A stretch of DNA of 64,000 bases from Actinocatenispora comari (GTDB lineage Bacteria > Actinomycetota > Actinomycetes > Mycobacteriales > Micromonosporaceae), in contig NZ_BOPO01000063.1 of assembly GCF_017312725.1 (NCBI RefSeq), forward strand, positions 1 through 64,000, in the 5' to 3' direction. Positions 21,591-30,921 of this stretch are shown here, piece by piece. Below the pieces are notes generated by a model, which was given only the letters and a program-made list of their open reading frames with translations, searched no databases and had not been told where the DNA came from. The position numbers and the translations under genes were made by a program. Every line of letters starts with the position of its first letter. The stretch's first letter is position 1.

Positions 21591-22241
21591 ATGACTTCGG
21601 TCCACAGAGGACTGTCTCGCCGCGCGCTGTTCACCGCCGCGGCCGGGGCCGCCGGCGCCGGCGTGCTCGGTGCCGGCCTGGCCGGCGCCGCATCCGCCGC
21701 ACCGAGCGGGGCTGGCGCGCCCGCGGCCGGCGCGGCGGCGGGCCGCAAGGCCAGCGGTGTCGACTACCCGGCCGCGCACTGGGTGCCGGCCAGCACCAGC
21801 AACTACACCAAGTCGAACCGGCCCAGCACGTACCCGATCGAGCTGGTGGTCATCCACGTCACCCAGGAGACGTTCGCCGACACCATCACGCTGTTCCAGG
21901 ACCCGAGCCACGCCGCCTGCGCGCACTACGTGACGCGCTCCGCCGACGGGTACATCGACCAGATGGTGCGGGAGAAGGACATCGCCTGGCACGCCGGCAA
22001 CTGGGACTACAACACCCGCAGCATCGGCATCGAGCACGAGGGCTGGGTCGACGACCCGAGCTGGTTCACCGACGCGATGTACTCCGCGTCGGCGAAGCTG
22101 ACCCGCAGCATCTGCGATCGGTACGGCATCGCGATGGACCGGGACCACATCATCGGGCACGTGGAGGTGCCCGGCACCGACCACACCGACCCCGGCCCGT
22201 ACTGGGACTGGGACAAGTACATGGCCCTCGTCCGGGCCTGA
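21591..22241 (+). CDS. N-acetylmuramoyl-L-alanine amidase, Tat-exported
   Basis: 216 residues. The N-terminus has a twin-arginine signal (L-S-R-R-A-L-F followed by an Ala/Gly-rich helix), then an Ala/Gly linker and an amidase_2 (PGRP-like) domain from about residue 75. Zinc ligands fit His in VVIHVTQ and His in GTDHTDPGP; the H-Y-V-T-R-S and G-I-E-H-E-G strands are typical. It cleaves the bond between MurNAc and L-Ala in peptidoglycan outside the cell. ATG 21591 has GGGGAG five nt upstream. The tail is short, with no separate wall-binding domain. Confidence 0.92.
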   Translation: MTSVHRGLSRRALFTAAAGAAGAGVLGAGLAGAASAAPSGAGAPAAGAAAGRKASGVDYPAAHWVPASTSNYTKSNRPSTYPIELVVIHVTQETFADTITLFQDPSHAACAHYVTRSADGYIDQMVREKDIAWHAGNWDYNTRSIGIEHEGWVDDPSWFTDAMYSASAKLTRSICDRYGIAMDRDHIIGHVEVPGTDHTDPGPYWDWDKYMALVRA

Positions 22242-22265
22242 CCGGCCACCGCCCCGACCGGCCAC

Positions 22266-22300
22266 CGCCGCGACCGGTCGGCGCTCAGCCGGTCGCGGCG
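22266..22300. terminator. Bidirectional hairpin between amidase and glgX
   Basis: A perfect 12-bp inverted repeat (22266-22277 with 22289-22300, 11-nt loop) between the two convergent genes. It overlaps the last codons and the stop of glgX (stop at 22285-22287). Confidence 0.65.
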
Positions 22301-24360
22301 ACGTCGACGGCGCGCAGCACGAGCAGGCTGCGCGCCGTCATCGTGATCCGCTCGCCCGCCGCGTACTCGCCGGCCGACCCCTCCGCGGTGTCGAGCACGA
22401 CCTGCCACCGCGCCGCCGCCCGCGGCAGCCGTACCGACGCGTCGACCTCGGCGCCGTGCAGGTACAGCAGGTAGGAGCCGCCGGCCCCGGCCGACGCAGG
22501 TCCCGCCGTGGAGGCTGCCGGGTCGCCGGTGTCGGCGCGGGCGCCGTCGAGGAAGGCGCCGAGGGTGCCGGCGCCGCCGGCGTGCCAGTCCGCGGCGGTC
22601 ACCTCGGCGCCGTCGGCGCGGTACCAGACCAGGTCACGCCGGCCGTCGACGGCGGCACCGGTGAAGAAGTGCCGGCGCCGGAACACCGGCTCGGTGGCGC
22701 GCAGTTCCAGCAGCCGGGTGGTGAACGCGAGCAGTTCGGGGTCCGCGCCGGCCCAGTCGACGTGCGACACCTCGTTGTCCTGGCAGTACGCGTTGTTGTT
22801 GCCGCGCTGGGTGCGACCCAGCTCGTCGCCGGCCAGCAGCATCGGCACCCCGGCCGACAGCAGCAGCGTGCCGAGCAGGTTGCGCACCTGCCGGCGCCGC
22901 CGGGCCAGCACCGCCGGGTCGTCGGTGTCGCCCTCGACGCCGTTGTTCTCCGACCGGTTGTCGTCGGTACCGTCGGCGCCGCCCTCGCCGTTCGCCTCGT
23001 TGTGCTTGTGGGCGTAGCTGACCACGTCGCGCAGCGTGAACCCGTCGTGGGCGGTGACGAAGTTGACCGACGCGCCGGGGCCGCGGCCGCCCTCGCCGTA
23101 CAGGTCCTCGGAGCCGGCGAGGCGGGTGCCGAGCTCGGCCAGGCTGTCCGCCCGGCCCCGCCAGAAGTCGCGCACCGCGTCCCGGTACCGGCCGTTCCAC
23201 TCCGACCAGCCCGGCCCGAACCCGCCGACCCGGTAGCCGCCGGCGCCCAGGTCCCACGGCTCGGCGATCAGCCGTACCTTGCGCAGCACCGGGTCGGCCG
23301 CGACCGCGGCGAGGAAACCCGGGTACTGCGCCACGCCCGACTCGCCCCGCAGCAGCGCGCTGGCCAGGTCGAACCGGAACCCGTCCACGCCGAGCGCGAG
23401 CACCCAGTACCGCAGCGAGTCCAGGACCAGGCGCAGCGTCGCGGGCTGCCGGACGTCGAGGGTGTTGCCGCAGCCGGTGAAGTCGCGGTAGCGGGCCGGA
23501 TCGCCCGGCTCCAGCCGGTAGTAGGTACGGTTCGCGAGGCCGCGCCAGCTCAGCGTCGGCCCGGTCGGCGGCCCCTCCGCGGTGTGGTTGTAGACCACGT
23601 CGAGGATCACCTCGATGCCGGCGTCGTGCAGCACCGCGACCATGTCCCGGAACTCGGCGACCGGGTCGGCGGTGGCGGCGAAGCGGGTGTCCGGCGCGAA
23701 GTAGCCGAGCGTGTTGTAGCCCCAGTAGTTGGTCAGCCCGCGCTGCGCCAGGAACGGCTCGGTCGCGCTGTGCTGGACCGGCAGCAGCTCCACCGCGGTC
23801 ACCCCGAGCCGGCGCAGGTGCGACACCGCCGCGGGATGCGCCAGCCCGGCGTAGCTGCCCCGCAGCCGCTCCGGCACCTGCTCCAGCCGGGCGGTGAACC
23901 CGCGCACGTGCAGCTCGTACAGCACCGTGTCGGTCCACGGCCGCAACGGCGGGCGCCACACCTGCGCCGGCGCCGCGGTCACCACCCCGCGCGGCAGGTA
24001 CGGCGCCGAGTCGTGCTCGTCCGGCGCGCCGTCGGCGCCGACGCTGCGCAACGCCGGATGGTCCGCCGGCGCCCCGGTCAGCCGCCGCGCGTACGGGTCG
24101 ACCAGCAGCTTCGCCGGGTTGAACCAGTGCCCGCGGTGCGGCTGCCACGGCCCGTACGCGCGCAGGCCGTACCGGTCGCCGACGCCGACGCCGGGCACGT
24201 GGCCGTACCAGACGTCGTCGATCCGCTCGGTCAGCCGCACCCGGCGCTCGCCGCCGGACCGTTCGGTGCCGTCGTACAGGCACACCTCGACCGCGTCGGC
24301 GTGTGCCGCGCACACCGCGAAGCGCACCCCGTCCGCCATCGGTGTCGCACCCAGCTCCAT
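22285..24360 (-). CDS. glgX: Glycogen debranching enzyme, isoamylase type
   Basis: 691 residues, GH13 subfamily 11. It hydrolyses alpha-1,6 branches of glycogen after phosphorylase has shortened the outer chains. The N-terminal CBM48 is followed by the barrel: nucleophile Asp in GFRFDLAS, acid Glu in LIAEPWD, stabiliser Asp in FVTAHDGF, and the metal-site loop with N-E-A-N-G-E-G. The C-terminal part contains an Ala/Gly/Thr-rich insertion (about residues 615-640) that looks lineage-specific. ATG 24360 has GGAGG 4 nt upstream. Together with glgP and glgE it places synthesis and breakdown of alpha-glucan within 20 kb. Confidence 0.93.
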   Translation of the reverse strand: MELGATPMADGVRFAVCAAHADAVEVCLYDGTERSGGERRVRLTERIDDVWYGHVPGVGVGDRYGLRAYGPWQPHRGHWFNPAKLLVDPYARRLTGAPADHPALRSVGADGAPDEHDSAPYLPRGVVTAAPAQVWRPPLRPWTDTVLYELHVRGFTARLEQVPERLRGSYAGLAHPAAVSHLRRLGVTAVELLPVQHSATEPFLAQRGLTNYWGYNTLGYFAPDTRFAATADPVAEFRDMVAVLHDAGIEVILDVVYNHTAEGPPTGPTLSWRGLANRTYYRLEPGDPARYRDFTGCGNTLDVRQPATLRLVLDSLRYWVLALGVDGFRFDLASALLRGESGVAQYPGFLAAVAADPVLRKVRLIAEPWDLGAGGYRVGGFGPGWSEWNGRYRDAVRDFWRGRADSLAELGTRLAGSEDLYGEGGRGPGASVNFVTAHDGFTLRDVVSYAHKHNEANGEGGADGTDDNRSENNGVEGDTDDPAVLARRRRQVRNLLGTLLLSAGVPMLLAGDELGRTQRGNNNAYCQDNEVSHVDWAGADPELLAFTTRLLELRATEPVFRRRHFFTGAAVDGRRDLVWYRADGAEVTAADWHAGGAGTLGAFLDGARADTGDPAASTAGPASAGAGGSYLLYLHGAEVDASVRLPRAAARWQVVLDTAEGSAGEYAAGERITMTARSLLVLRAVDVAATG

Positions 24361-24505
24361 GCCACCTCCACCGCCGGCCGGCACCGACCTCCGGCTGCAC
24401 CGCCGGTCGGCGCCGACCCGCTGTCTCCGCCGCCGGTCGCTACGACCTCCATGATCGCCGCCGACACCCGATCGCACCCGCCGGCGGCCATGATTGGATG
24501 GCGCG

Positions 24506-25321
<816 letters not shown>

Positions 25322-25448
25322 CCTGCGGTGTCGGCGGCGGCGCCGGCGCATCGGGCGGTGCGCTCCGGGCGGGGGCTACCGACCGGTTAAGGTCGGTGCG
25401 AGGCGGCGCCGCGACCCGGCCCGCAGCTTCGTGATCGAGGAGGTCGCA

Positions 25449-26234
<786 letters not shown>

Positions 26235-26238
26235 CCCG

Positions 26239-26289
26239 ATGAACGAGCCCGGTCCCGTCGGCGTCCCGGCGAAGGAGGAACGTCGGTGA
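26239..26289 (+). CDS. Coupled micro-ORF (16 aa) ahead of methyltransferase
   Basis: ATG 26239 opens 4 nt after the hydratase stop and runs 16 codons to a TGA that overlaps the GTG of the methyltransferase (GTGA). It begins M-N-E-P and ends V-P-A-K-E-E-R-R. The codons AAG-GAG-GAA-CG for K-E-E-R are the Shine-Dalgarno sequence of the next gene. The same ending occurs in the micro-ORF before gatB. Whether it is translated is unproven; it may act only as a coupling device. Confidence 0.4.
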   Translation: MNEPGPVGVPAKEERR

Positions 26290-27224
26290 GCCAGTCGCAC
26301 CCGAGTGCCGCCGAGGTGGCGGCCGCCCGCGACGATCCGAAGCAGGCGAACATCCTCTACCACGACTGGGAAGCCAACACCTACGACGAGAAGTGGTCGA
26401 TCTCGTACGACGAGCGCTGCGTCAGCTACGCCCGGGACCGGTTCGCGCACGTGGCCGGCACCGAGGGCTGGCCGTACCGCAACGCGCTGGAGCTGGGCTG
26501 CGGCACCGGGTTCTTCCTGCTCAACCTGATGCAGGCGGGCGTGATCGAGAAGGGTCACGTCACCGACATCTCGCCGGGCATGGTCGAGGTGGCGCTGCGC
26601 AACGCCAAGCAGCTCGACCTGGACGTGGACGGCCGGGTCAGCGACGCCGAGACGATCTCGTACGACGACGCGAGCTTCGACCTGGTCGTCGGGCACGCCA
26701 TGCTGCACCACATCCCGGACGTCGAGCAGGCGCTGCGCGAGGTGCTGCGGGTGCTGCGGCCTGGTGGCCGGTTCGTGTTCTGCGGCGAACCGAGCAAGGT
26801 CGGCGACTTCTACGCCCGCAAGCTCGGCCAGCTGACCTGGTGGGCCACCACCAACCTCACCAAGCTGCCCGGGTTGACCGACTGGCGCCGGCCGCAGGCC
26901 GAACTGGACGAGTCCTCCGCGGCGGCGGCGCTGGAGGCGGTCGTGGACATCCACACGTTCGATCCGCAGCAGCTGCGCCGGACCGCGATCCGGGCCGGTG
27001 CGATGGACGTCGAGGTGGCCACCGACGAGCTGACCGCGGCGCTGCTCGGCTGGCCGGTGCGTACCTTCGAGGCGGCGGTGCCGAAGGAGAAGCTCGGCTG
27101 GGGTTGGGCCAACTTCGCCTACCACTCCTGGCGGGCACTGTCCAGTGTGGACACGAACGTGCTGTCGCACCTGGTGCCGAAGGAGCTGTTCTACAACGTC
27201 GAGATCACGGGTGTGAAGCCGTAG
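26286..27224 (+). CDS. SAM-dependent methyltransferase
   Basis: 312 residues, class I Rossmann fold. The SAM motif is LELGCGTGFF (about 69-78), with the acidic T-D-I-S loop, V-V-G-H-A-M-L-H-H as motif II region, and L-R-P-G-G-R as post-motif. The first 45 residues (L-Y-H-D-W-E-A-N-T-Y-D-E-K-W-S-I-S) are characteristic of an actinobacterial subfamily that I associate with Rv3038c. Substrate unknown. GTG 26286 has AAGGAGGAACG just upstream. Its stop overlaps the next start by one base (TAGTG), so it is in one operon with the membrane protein. Confidence 0.88.
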   Translation: MSQSHPSAAEVAAARDDPKQANILYHDWEANTYDEKWSISYDERCVSYARDRFAHVAGTEGWPYRNALELGCGTGFFLLNLMQAGVIEKGHVTDISPGMVEVALRNAKQLDLDVDGRVSDAETISYDDASFDLVVGHAMLHHIPDVEQALREVLRVLRPGGRFVFCGEPSKVGDFYARKLGQLTWWATTNLTKLPGLTDWRRPQAELDESSAAAALEAVVDIHTFDPQQLRRTAIRAGAMDVEVATDELTAALLGWPVRTFEAAVPKEKLGWGWANFAYHSWRALSSVDTNVLSHLVPKELFYNVEITGVKP

Positions 27225-28333
27225 TGCCGGACATCGCCGGTACCGCCGACCAGCCGCCCGGGTCCGTCACCCCGGGGCCGGACGCCACGCCGCCTGGCCG
27301 GTCCGCGCCGGAACCGGCGGCGAGCGATCCGGTCGCCCGGGAACCGGAGGCGTTGGACTCCACTGTGGACGGTGCGCCGGCCGACGCCGACCCGGACGCC
27401 CGGACCGACGCCGCCGATCAGCTCCCGAGCCCCGGCGACGCCGCCGATCAGCTCCCGAGCCCCGGCGACGGCGACGCGTCGGCCGCGAGTGTGGCCGAGC
27501 CCGAGCCCGGCGGCGACGACACGGCGGGCGCCGACGATACCGCGGCGGGATGCGACGAGACAGCAGACGCCGGCGATGCCGCGGCCGACGGCGACGCATC
27601 GGCCGCGAGTGCGGCCGAACCTGAGCCCGAGCCCGGCGGCGACGGCGAGACCGCTGCGGTGGCGGACGGGGCGGGGGTCGACGGCGGGACCGACCCGGCG
27701 GCGCCCGGCGCCGACGGGCCGACCGACCCCGGGGAGCTGGACGAGCTGACCGCAGTGCTGGACGACGGCTCCGACGAGCCGCGGCGGCACTGGCTGCGGT
27801 ACCCCGGGCTGTTCGGTGCGCTGACCGTCGTCGCGCTGGTCATCCTGGTGCCGTGCGGCGCCGGCATCCTGTTCTTCACCGGCGCGTTCGCCGACCCCGG
27901 TGCGTACGGGCGTGCCCCCGACGCGTGCGCCCGGCTCACCGCGCACCAGGTCGAGGCGGCGTTCGGAGCCGGTCTGGTCCGCGACTACCCGTCGGACACC
28001 GGCGACGAATCGAGCTGCACCTACCTGGGCGGCGCCGCCTCCGGCCGCAACGCGCGGGTCACCCTGACCCTGACCCGGTACGGGACGAAGGGGCCGCTGT
28101 CCGCCCCGCGGATGGCGCACGCCGGCTTCACCTCCGACCTGTCCGGCACCCGCGATCGCGCCACGCTGGCCGGGCTCGGCGACGAGGCGGCCCGGGTCAC
28201 CTCGGACACCGGTACGACCGTGCTGGTGCGGCGCAGCAACCTGGTGCTGCGGCTGGACGCGTCCGGCGACATCGAGGACCCGAGCCGCGGGGTCACCAGC
28301 ACCGCGCGTGCCCTGGTCGGCTCGCTGCGCTGA
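27224..28333 (+). CDS. Single-pass membrane protein with acidic disordered tail
   Basis: 369 residues. Residues 1 to about 180 are disordered and rich in Asp, Glu, Pro and Ala, with an exact duplication of A-A-D-Q-L-P-S-P-G-D and near repeats of G-D-A-S-A-A-S-x-A-E-P. One membrane helix follows (about 195-220, LTVVALVILVPCGAGILFF), then an external domain of about 150 residues with the D-A-C-A-R-L-T and S-S-C-T-Y-L cysteines of DUF3558-like proteins. The orientation is probably N-in, C-out. The start GTG overlaps the methyltransferase stop. Function unknown. Confidence 0.78.
   Translation: MPDIAGTADQPPGSVTPGPDATPPGRSAPEPAASDPVAREPEALDSTVDGAPADADPDARTDAADQLPSPGDAADQLPSPGDGDASAASVAEPEPGGDDTAGADDTAAGCDETADAGDAAADGDASAASAAEPEPEPGGDGETAAVADGAGVDGGTDPAAPGADGPTDPGELDELTAVLDDGSDEPRRHWLRYPGLFGALTVVALVILVPCGAGILFFTGAFADPGAYGRAPDACARLTAHQVEAAFGAGLVRDYPSDTGDESSCTYLGGAASGRNARVTLTLTRYGTKGPLSAPRMAHAGFTSDLSGTRDRATLAGLGDEAARVTSDTGTTVLVRRSNLVLRLDASGDIEDPSRGVTSTARALVGSLR
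27412..27471 (+). repeat. Perfect 30-bp tandem duplication inside the acidic tail
   Basis: Two identical 30-bp units, 27412-27441 and 27442-27471, encode the same ten residues twice. The absence of any third-position differences indicates a recent duplication. Confidence 0.9.
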
Positions 28334-28443
28334 CCGCGTACCGCCCGGCGAACGCCGGCCCGCGTCTCCGGCGCCGCCCGCCGCGCTCGGTGGGCGGGCC
28401 GGCTGCCCGCCGCCGGGTGGCTCGGCCGGACCGGCCCGTCGGG

Positions 28444-28449
28444 TACTTT
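28444..28449 (+). promoter_or_regulatory. Candidate -10 box of leaderless acyltransferase mRNA
   Basis: TACTTT ends exactly 6 nt before ATG 28456, and no Shine-Dalgarno sequence is present. Confidence 0.5.
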
Positions 28450-28455
28450 CGGGGC

Positions 28456-29157
28456 ATGGTGCGGGGGCGACGCGAGCGGCGGCAGGCGAGGTTTCTGACC
28501 CGTGCGTCGCTCGCCTGGATCTGGCGGCACCGCGCCTTCACCCCGTACTACCTGCTGCGCTACTGGCGGTTCGCGCTGCTGCGGCTGCGCCGGGCGGACG
28601 TGGTGACCGAGGGGTTCGTGTTCCTGGGCCGGCGGGTCGAGCTGACCGCGCCGCGGGGCCGGGGCCGGATCGTGCTGGGCCGCTGGTCGCACCTGGGTGA
28701 CGGCACCGCGATCCGGGCGCACGAGGGCACCGTGCACATCGGCGACAAGGTGGTGCTCGGCGCCGACGTGCGGATCAACGGCTATCTGGACATCGAGGTC
28801 GGCGCCGCGACGCTGATCGCGGACTGGGTCTACGTGGCCGATTTCGACCACGTCACCACCGACCTGACCCGGCCGATCAAGGACCAGGGGATCGTCAAGT
28901 CGCCGGTGCGGATCGGCCCGGACTGCTGGCTCGGTACCAAGGCGACCGTCACCCGCGGCGTCCGGATCGGCCGCGGCAGCGTGCTCGCCGCGAACGCGGT
29001 GGCCACCCGCGACATCGACGAGTACACGATCGCCGGCGGGGTGCCGGCCCGGCCGCTGCGCAGCCGGCTGCCGCTGCCGGAACTGCGGGTCGAGGCGCCG
29101 GCCCGGCCCGCTCGTCCTGCCCGGTTCGCGCCCGGAGCGACGCCGGCCGGGCCATGA
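28456..29157 (+). CDS. Left-handed beta-helix acyltransferase
   Basis: 233 residues. The central region (about 60-200) shows hexapeptide repeats (I-G-D-K-V-V, I-A-D-W-V-Y, I-G-P-D-C-W-L, I-G-R-G-S-V) of the LbetaH acetyltransferase fold, with the catalytic-type His in VADFDHVTTD and the Y-T-I-A-G-G-V-P-A-R-P end motif. Maltose/galactoside O-acetyltransferases and capsule acyltransferases share this. The basic N-terminus may contact the membrane; the Ala/Arg/Pro tail is disordered. A homologous gene (Rv3034c, from memory) lies in the mycobacterial methylglucose lipopolysaccharide region. Confidence 0.85.
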   Translation: MVRGRRERRQARFLTRASLAWIWRHRAFTPYYLLRYWRFALLRLRRADVVTEGFVFLGRRVELTAPRGRGRIVLGRWSHLGDGTAIRAHEGTVHIGDKVVLGADVRINGYLDIEVGAATLIADWVYVADFDHVTTDLTRPIKDQGIVKSPVRIGPDCWLGTKATVTRGVRIGRGSVLAANAVATRDIDEYTIAGGVPARPLRSRLPLPELRVEAPARPARPARFAPGATPAGP

Positions 29158-29280
29158 TCGACCCAGGGGCCGCCTCGAAGCCCCGGCCGGGCGAGCCGGC
29201 GGAGGTCGAGGCGGGCCCTGGCCCGTCGCGACGCCGCCGTACCGGCGGGTGCCGATCGGCGGGCGGAGGGGGTGAGACGG

Positions 29281-30852
29281 ATGGTGTCCGGGCGCGGCGG
29301 GGAGCTGGCCGTGGCGGCGCTCTCCGGGTACGGCATCGGCGAGGTGTTCACGCCGGCCGGCGAGCACGTGCCCGCGATCCACGACGCGGCGCGGGCGGCT
29401 CGGATGCGCGTCGTCGAAGTACGGCACGAGCAGACCGCGGTGTTCGCCGCGGAGGCGGTCGCGACGTTGCTGCGCCGGCCTGGCCTGGCGGTGCTCGGCG
29501 CCGGTCCCGGCGTCACCAACGCCGTCTCCGCGATCACCGCCGCCCACTTCAACGCCGCCCCGGTGGTGGTACTGGCCGGCCGGGCGCCGGCGTGGCGCTG
29601 GGGTTCGGGCAGCCTGCCGGCACTCGACCACGTCGCCATCGTCGAGTCGGTGACCAGGTCGGCGGCCACCTGTACCGAGGTGGGCAACATCGGCGTCGAC
29701 GTGCGCGCGGCGGTCCTCGCGGCACTCACCCCGCACCGCGGTCCGGCGTTCCTGGACCTGCCGATGGACGTGGTGTTCTGCGCCGGTGAGGCGGAGCTGC
29801 CGGCGGCGACGTTGCCGCCGCCGGTCGAGCCGGACCCGGCGGCGGTGGCCCGGGCCGGTGCGTTGCTCGCCGCGGCCGAGCGGCCGGTGATCGTCGCCGG
29901 CTCCGACGTGTACAGCGCGGACGCGGTGGCCGCGTTGCGCGAGTGCGCCGAGACCTGGCGGATACCGGTGTTCACCACCGGGCTGGCGCGCGGCGCGCTG
30001 CCCGGCGACCATCCGCTCGCCTTCCGGTGCTGCAAGCGGGCCGCGCTGGCCCGGGCGGACCTGGTCGCGGTCCTCGGTACCGCACCGGACCTGCGGCTCG
30101 GCGGCGGTACCGACGCCCGGTTGATCCACGTGGTCGACGCGCCCCCCGCGGCCGATGGCCCGCCCGGCGACGACGGGACGCTGTGGGTGGCGGGTGACCT
30201 GCGGTTGGTGCTGTCCGGGATGGCCGACCACCGGGGCGTGCGGGCCGACCACGCGGACTGGATCGAGCTGCTGCGCGTCGCCGAGGACACCGCCCGGGCC
30301 CAGGAGGCCGGTCACCTCGCCGACGACCGCGAACCGATCCGGGCCACCCGGCTGTACGCGGAGCTGCGCCGGGCGCTGACCGACGACGCGATCATCGTCG
30401 GCGACGGCGGCGACGTGGTGTCCGCCGCGGCCCGCCACCTCGATCCGGGCCGGCCCGGCAGCTGGCTGGACGGCGGCCGGTACGGCAACGGCGGCGCCGG
30501 CCTCGGCTACGCGCTCGGCGCCGCGCTGGCCTGCCCGGACCGCCCGGTGTGCGGGCTGCTCGGCGACGGCGCCGCCGCCGGCTCGGTACTGGAGGTCGAG
30601 TCGCTGGTCCGGCACCACCTGCCGGTCGTGCTGGTGGTCGGCAACAACGGCAGCTTCGGTACCGCCGGGCTGCGCGGCGCCGACGACCGGACGCCGGGGC
30701 TGCGGCTGGAGAAGGTGGTGGCCGCCCTCGGCGGCGCCGGCGAGACCGTCGCCACCGCGCGGGAACTCGCGCCGGCGCTGCGCCGCGCGTTCGAGTCCCG
30801 GGTGCCGTACCTGCTCAACGTGCTGATCGAGCCCCGCCCCGACCCCGAGTGA
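29281..30852 (+). CDS. Thiamine-diphosphate enzyme, acetolactate synthase-like
   Basis: 523 residues with the three-domain layout of the POX/ALS family. The N-terminal catalytic Glu lies in V-R-H-E-Q-T-A-V-F-A-A-E-A. The C-terminal cofactor motif is G-D-G-A-A-A-G-S followed about 24 residues later by V-G-N-N. The H-E-Q context fits acetolactate synthase, oxalyl-CoA decarboxylase or 2-hydroxyacyl-CoA lyase; the central domain looks reduced and lacks an obvious FAD- or ADP-binding signature, so I do not assign a substrate. ATG 29281 has GGAGGGGG 8 nt upstream; GTG 29272 overlaps that site. Confidence 0.82.
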   Translation: MVSGRGGELAVAALSGYGIGEVFTPAGEHVPAIHDAARAARMRVVEVRHEQTAVFAAEAVATLLRRPGLAVLGAGPGVTNAVSAITAAHFNAAPVVVLAGRAPAWRWGSGSLPALDHVAIVESVTRSAATCTEVGNIGVDVRAAVLAALTPHRGPAFLDLPMDVVFCAGEAELPAATLPPPVEPDPAAVARAGALLAAAERPVIVAGSDVYSADAVAALRECAETWRIPVFTTGLARGALPGDHPLAFRCCKRAALARADLVAVLGTAPDLRLGGGTDARLIHVVDAPPAADGPPGDDGTLWVAGDLRLVLSGMADHRGVRADHADWIELLRVAEDTARAQEAGHLADDREPIRATRLYAELRRALTDDAIIVGDGGDVVSAAARHLDPGRPGSWLDGGRYGNGGAGLGYALGAALACPDRPVCGLLGDGAAAGSVLEVESLVRHHLPVVLVVGNNGSFGTAGLRGADDRTPGLRLEKVVAALGGAGETVATARELAPALRRAFESRVPYLLNVLIEPRPDPE

Positions 30853-30870
30853 CCGGCGATCGGGGGCACC

Positions 30871-30903
30871 GCGGGGCTCGGCGCCGACGACGCCGAGCCC
30901 CGC
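30871..30903. terminator. Bidirectional hairpin between ThDP enzyme and chitinase
   Basis: A perfect 13-bp inverted repeat (30871-30883 with 30891-30903, loop CCGACGA) between two convergent genes, 18 nt past the ThDP stop and 18 nt past the chitinase stop. Confidence 0.82.
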
Positions 30904-30921
30904 CCCCGTTGCCCGGTACGG

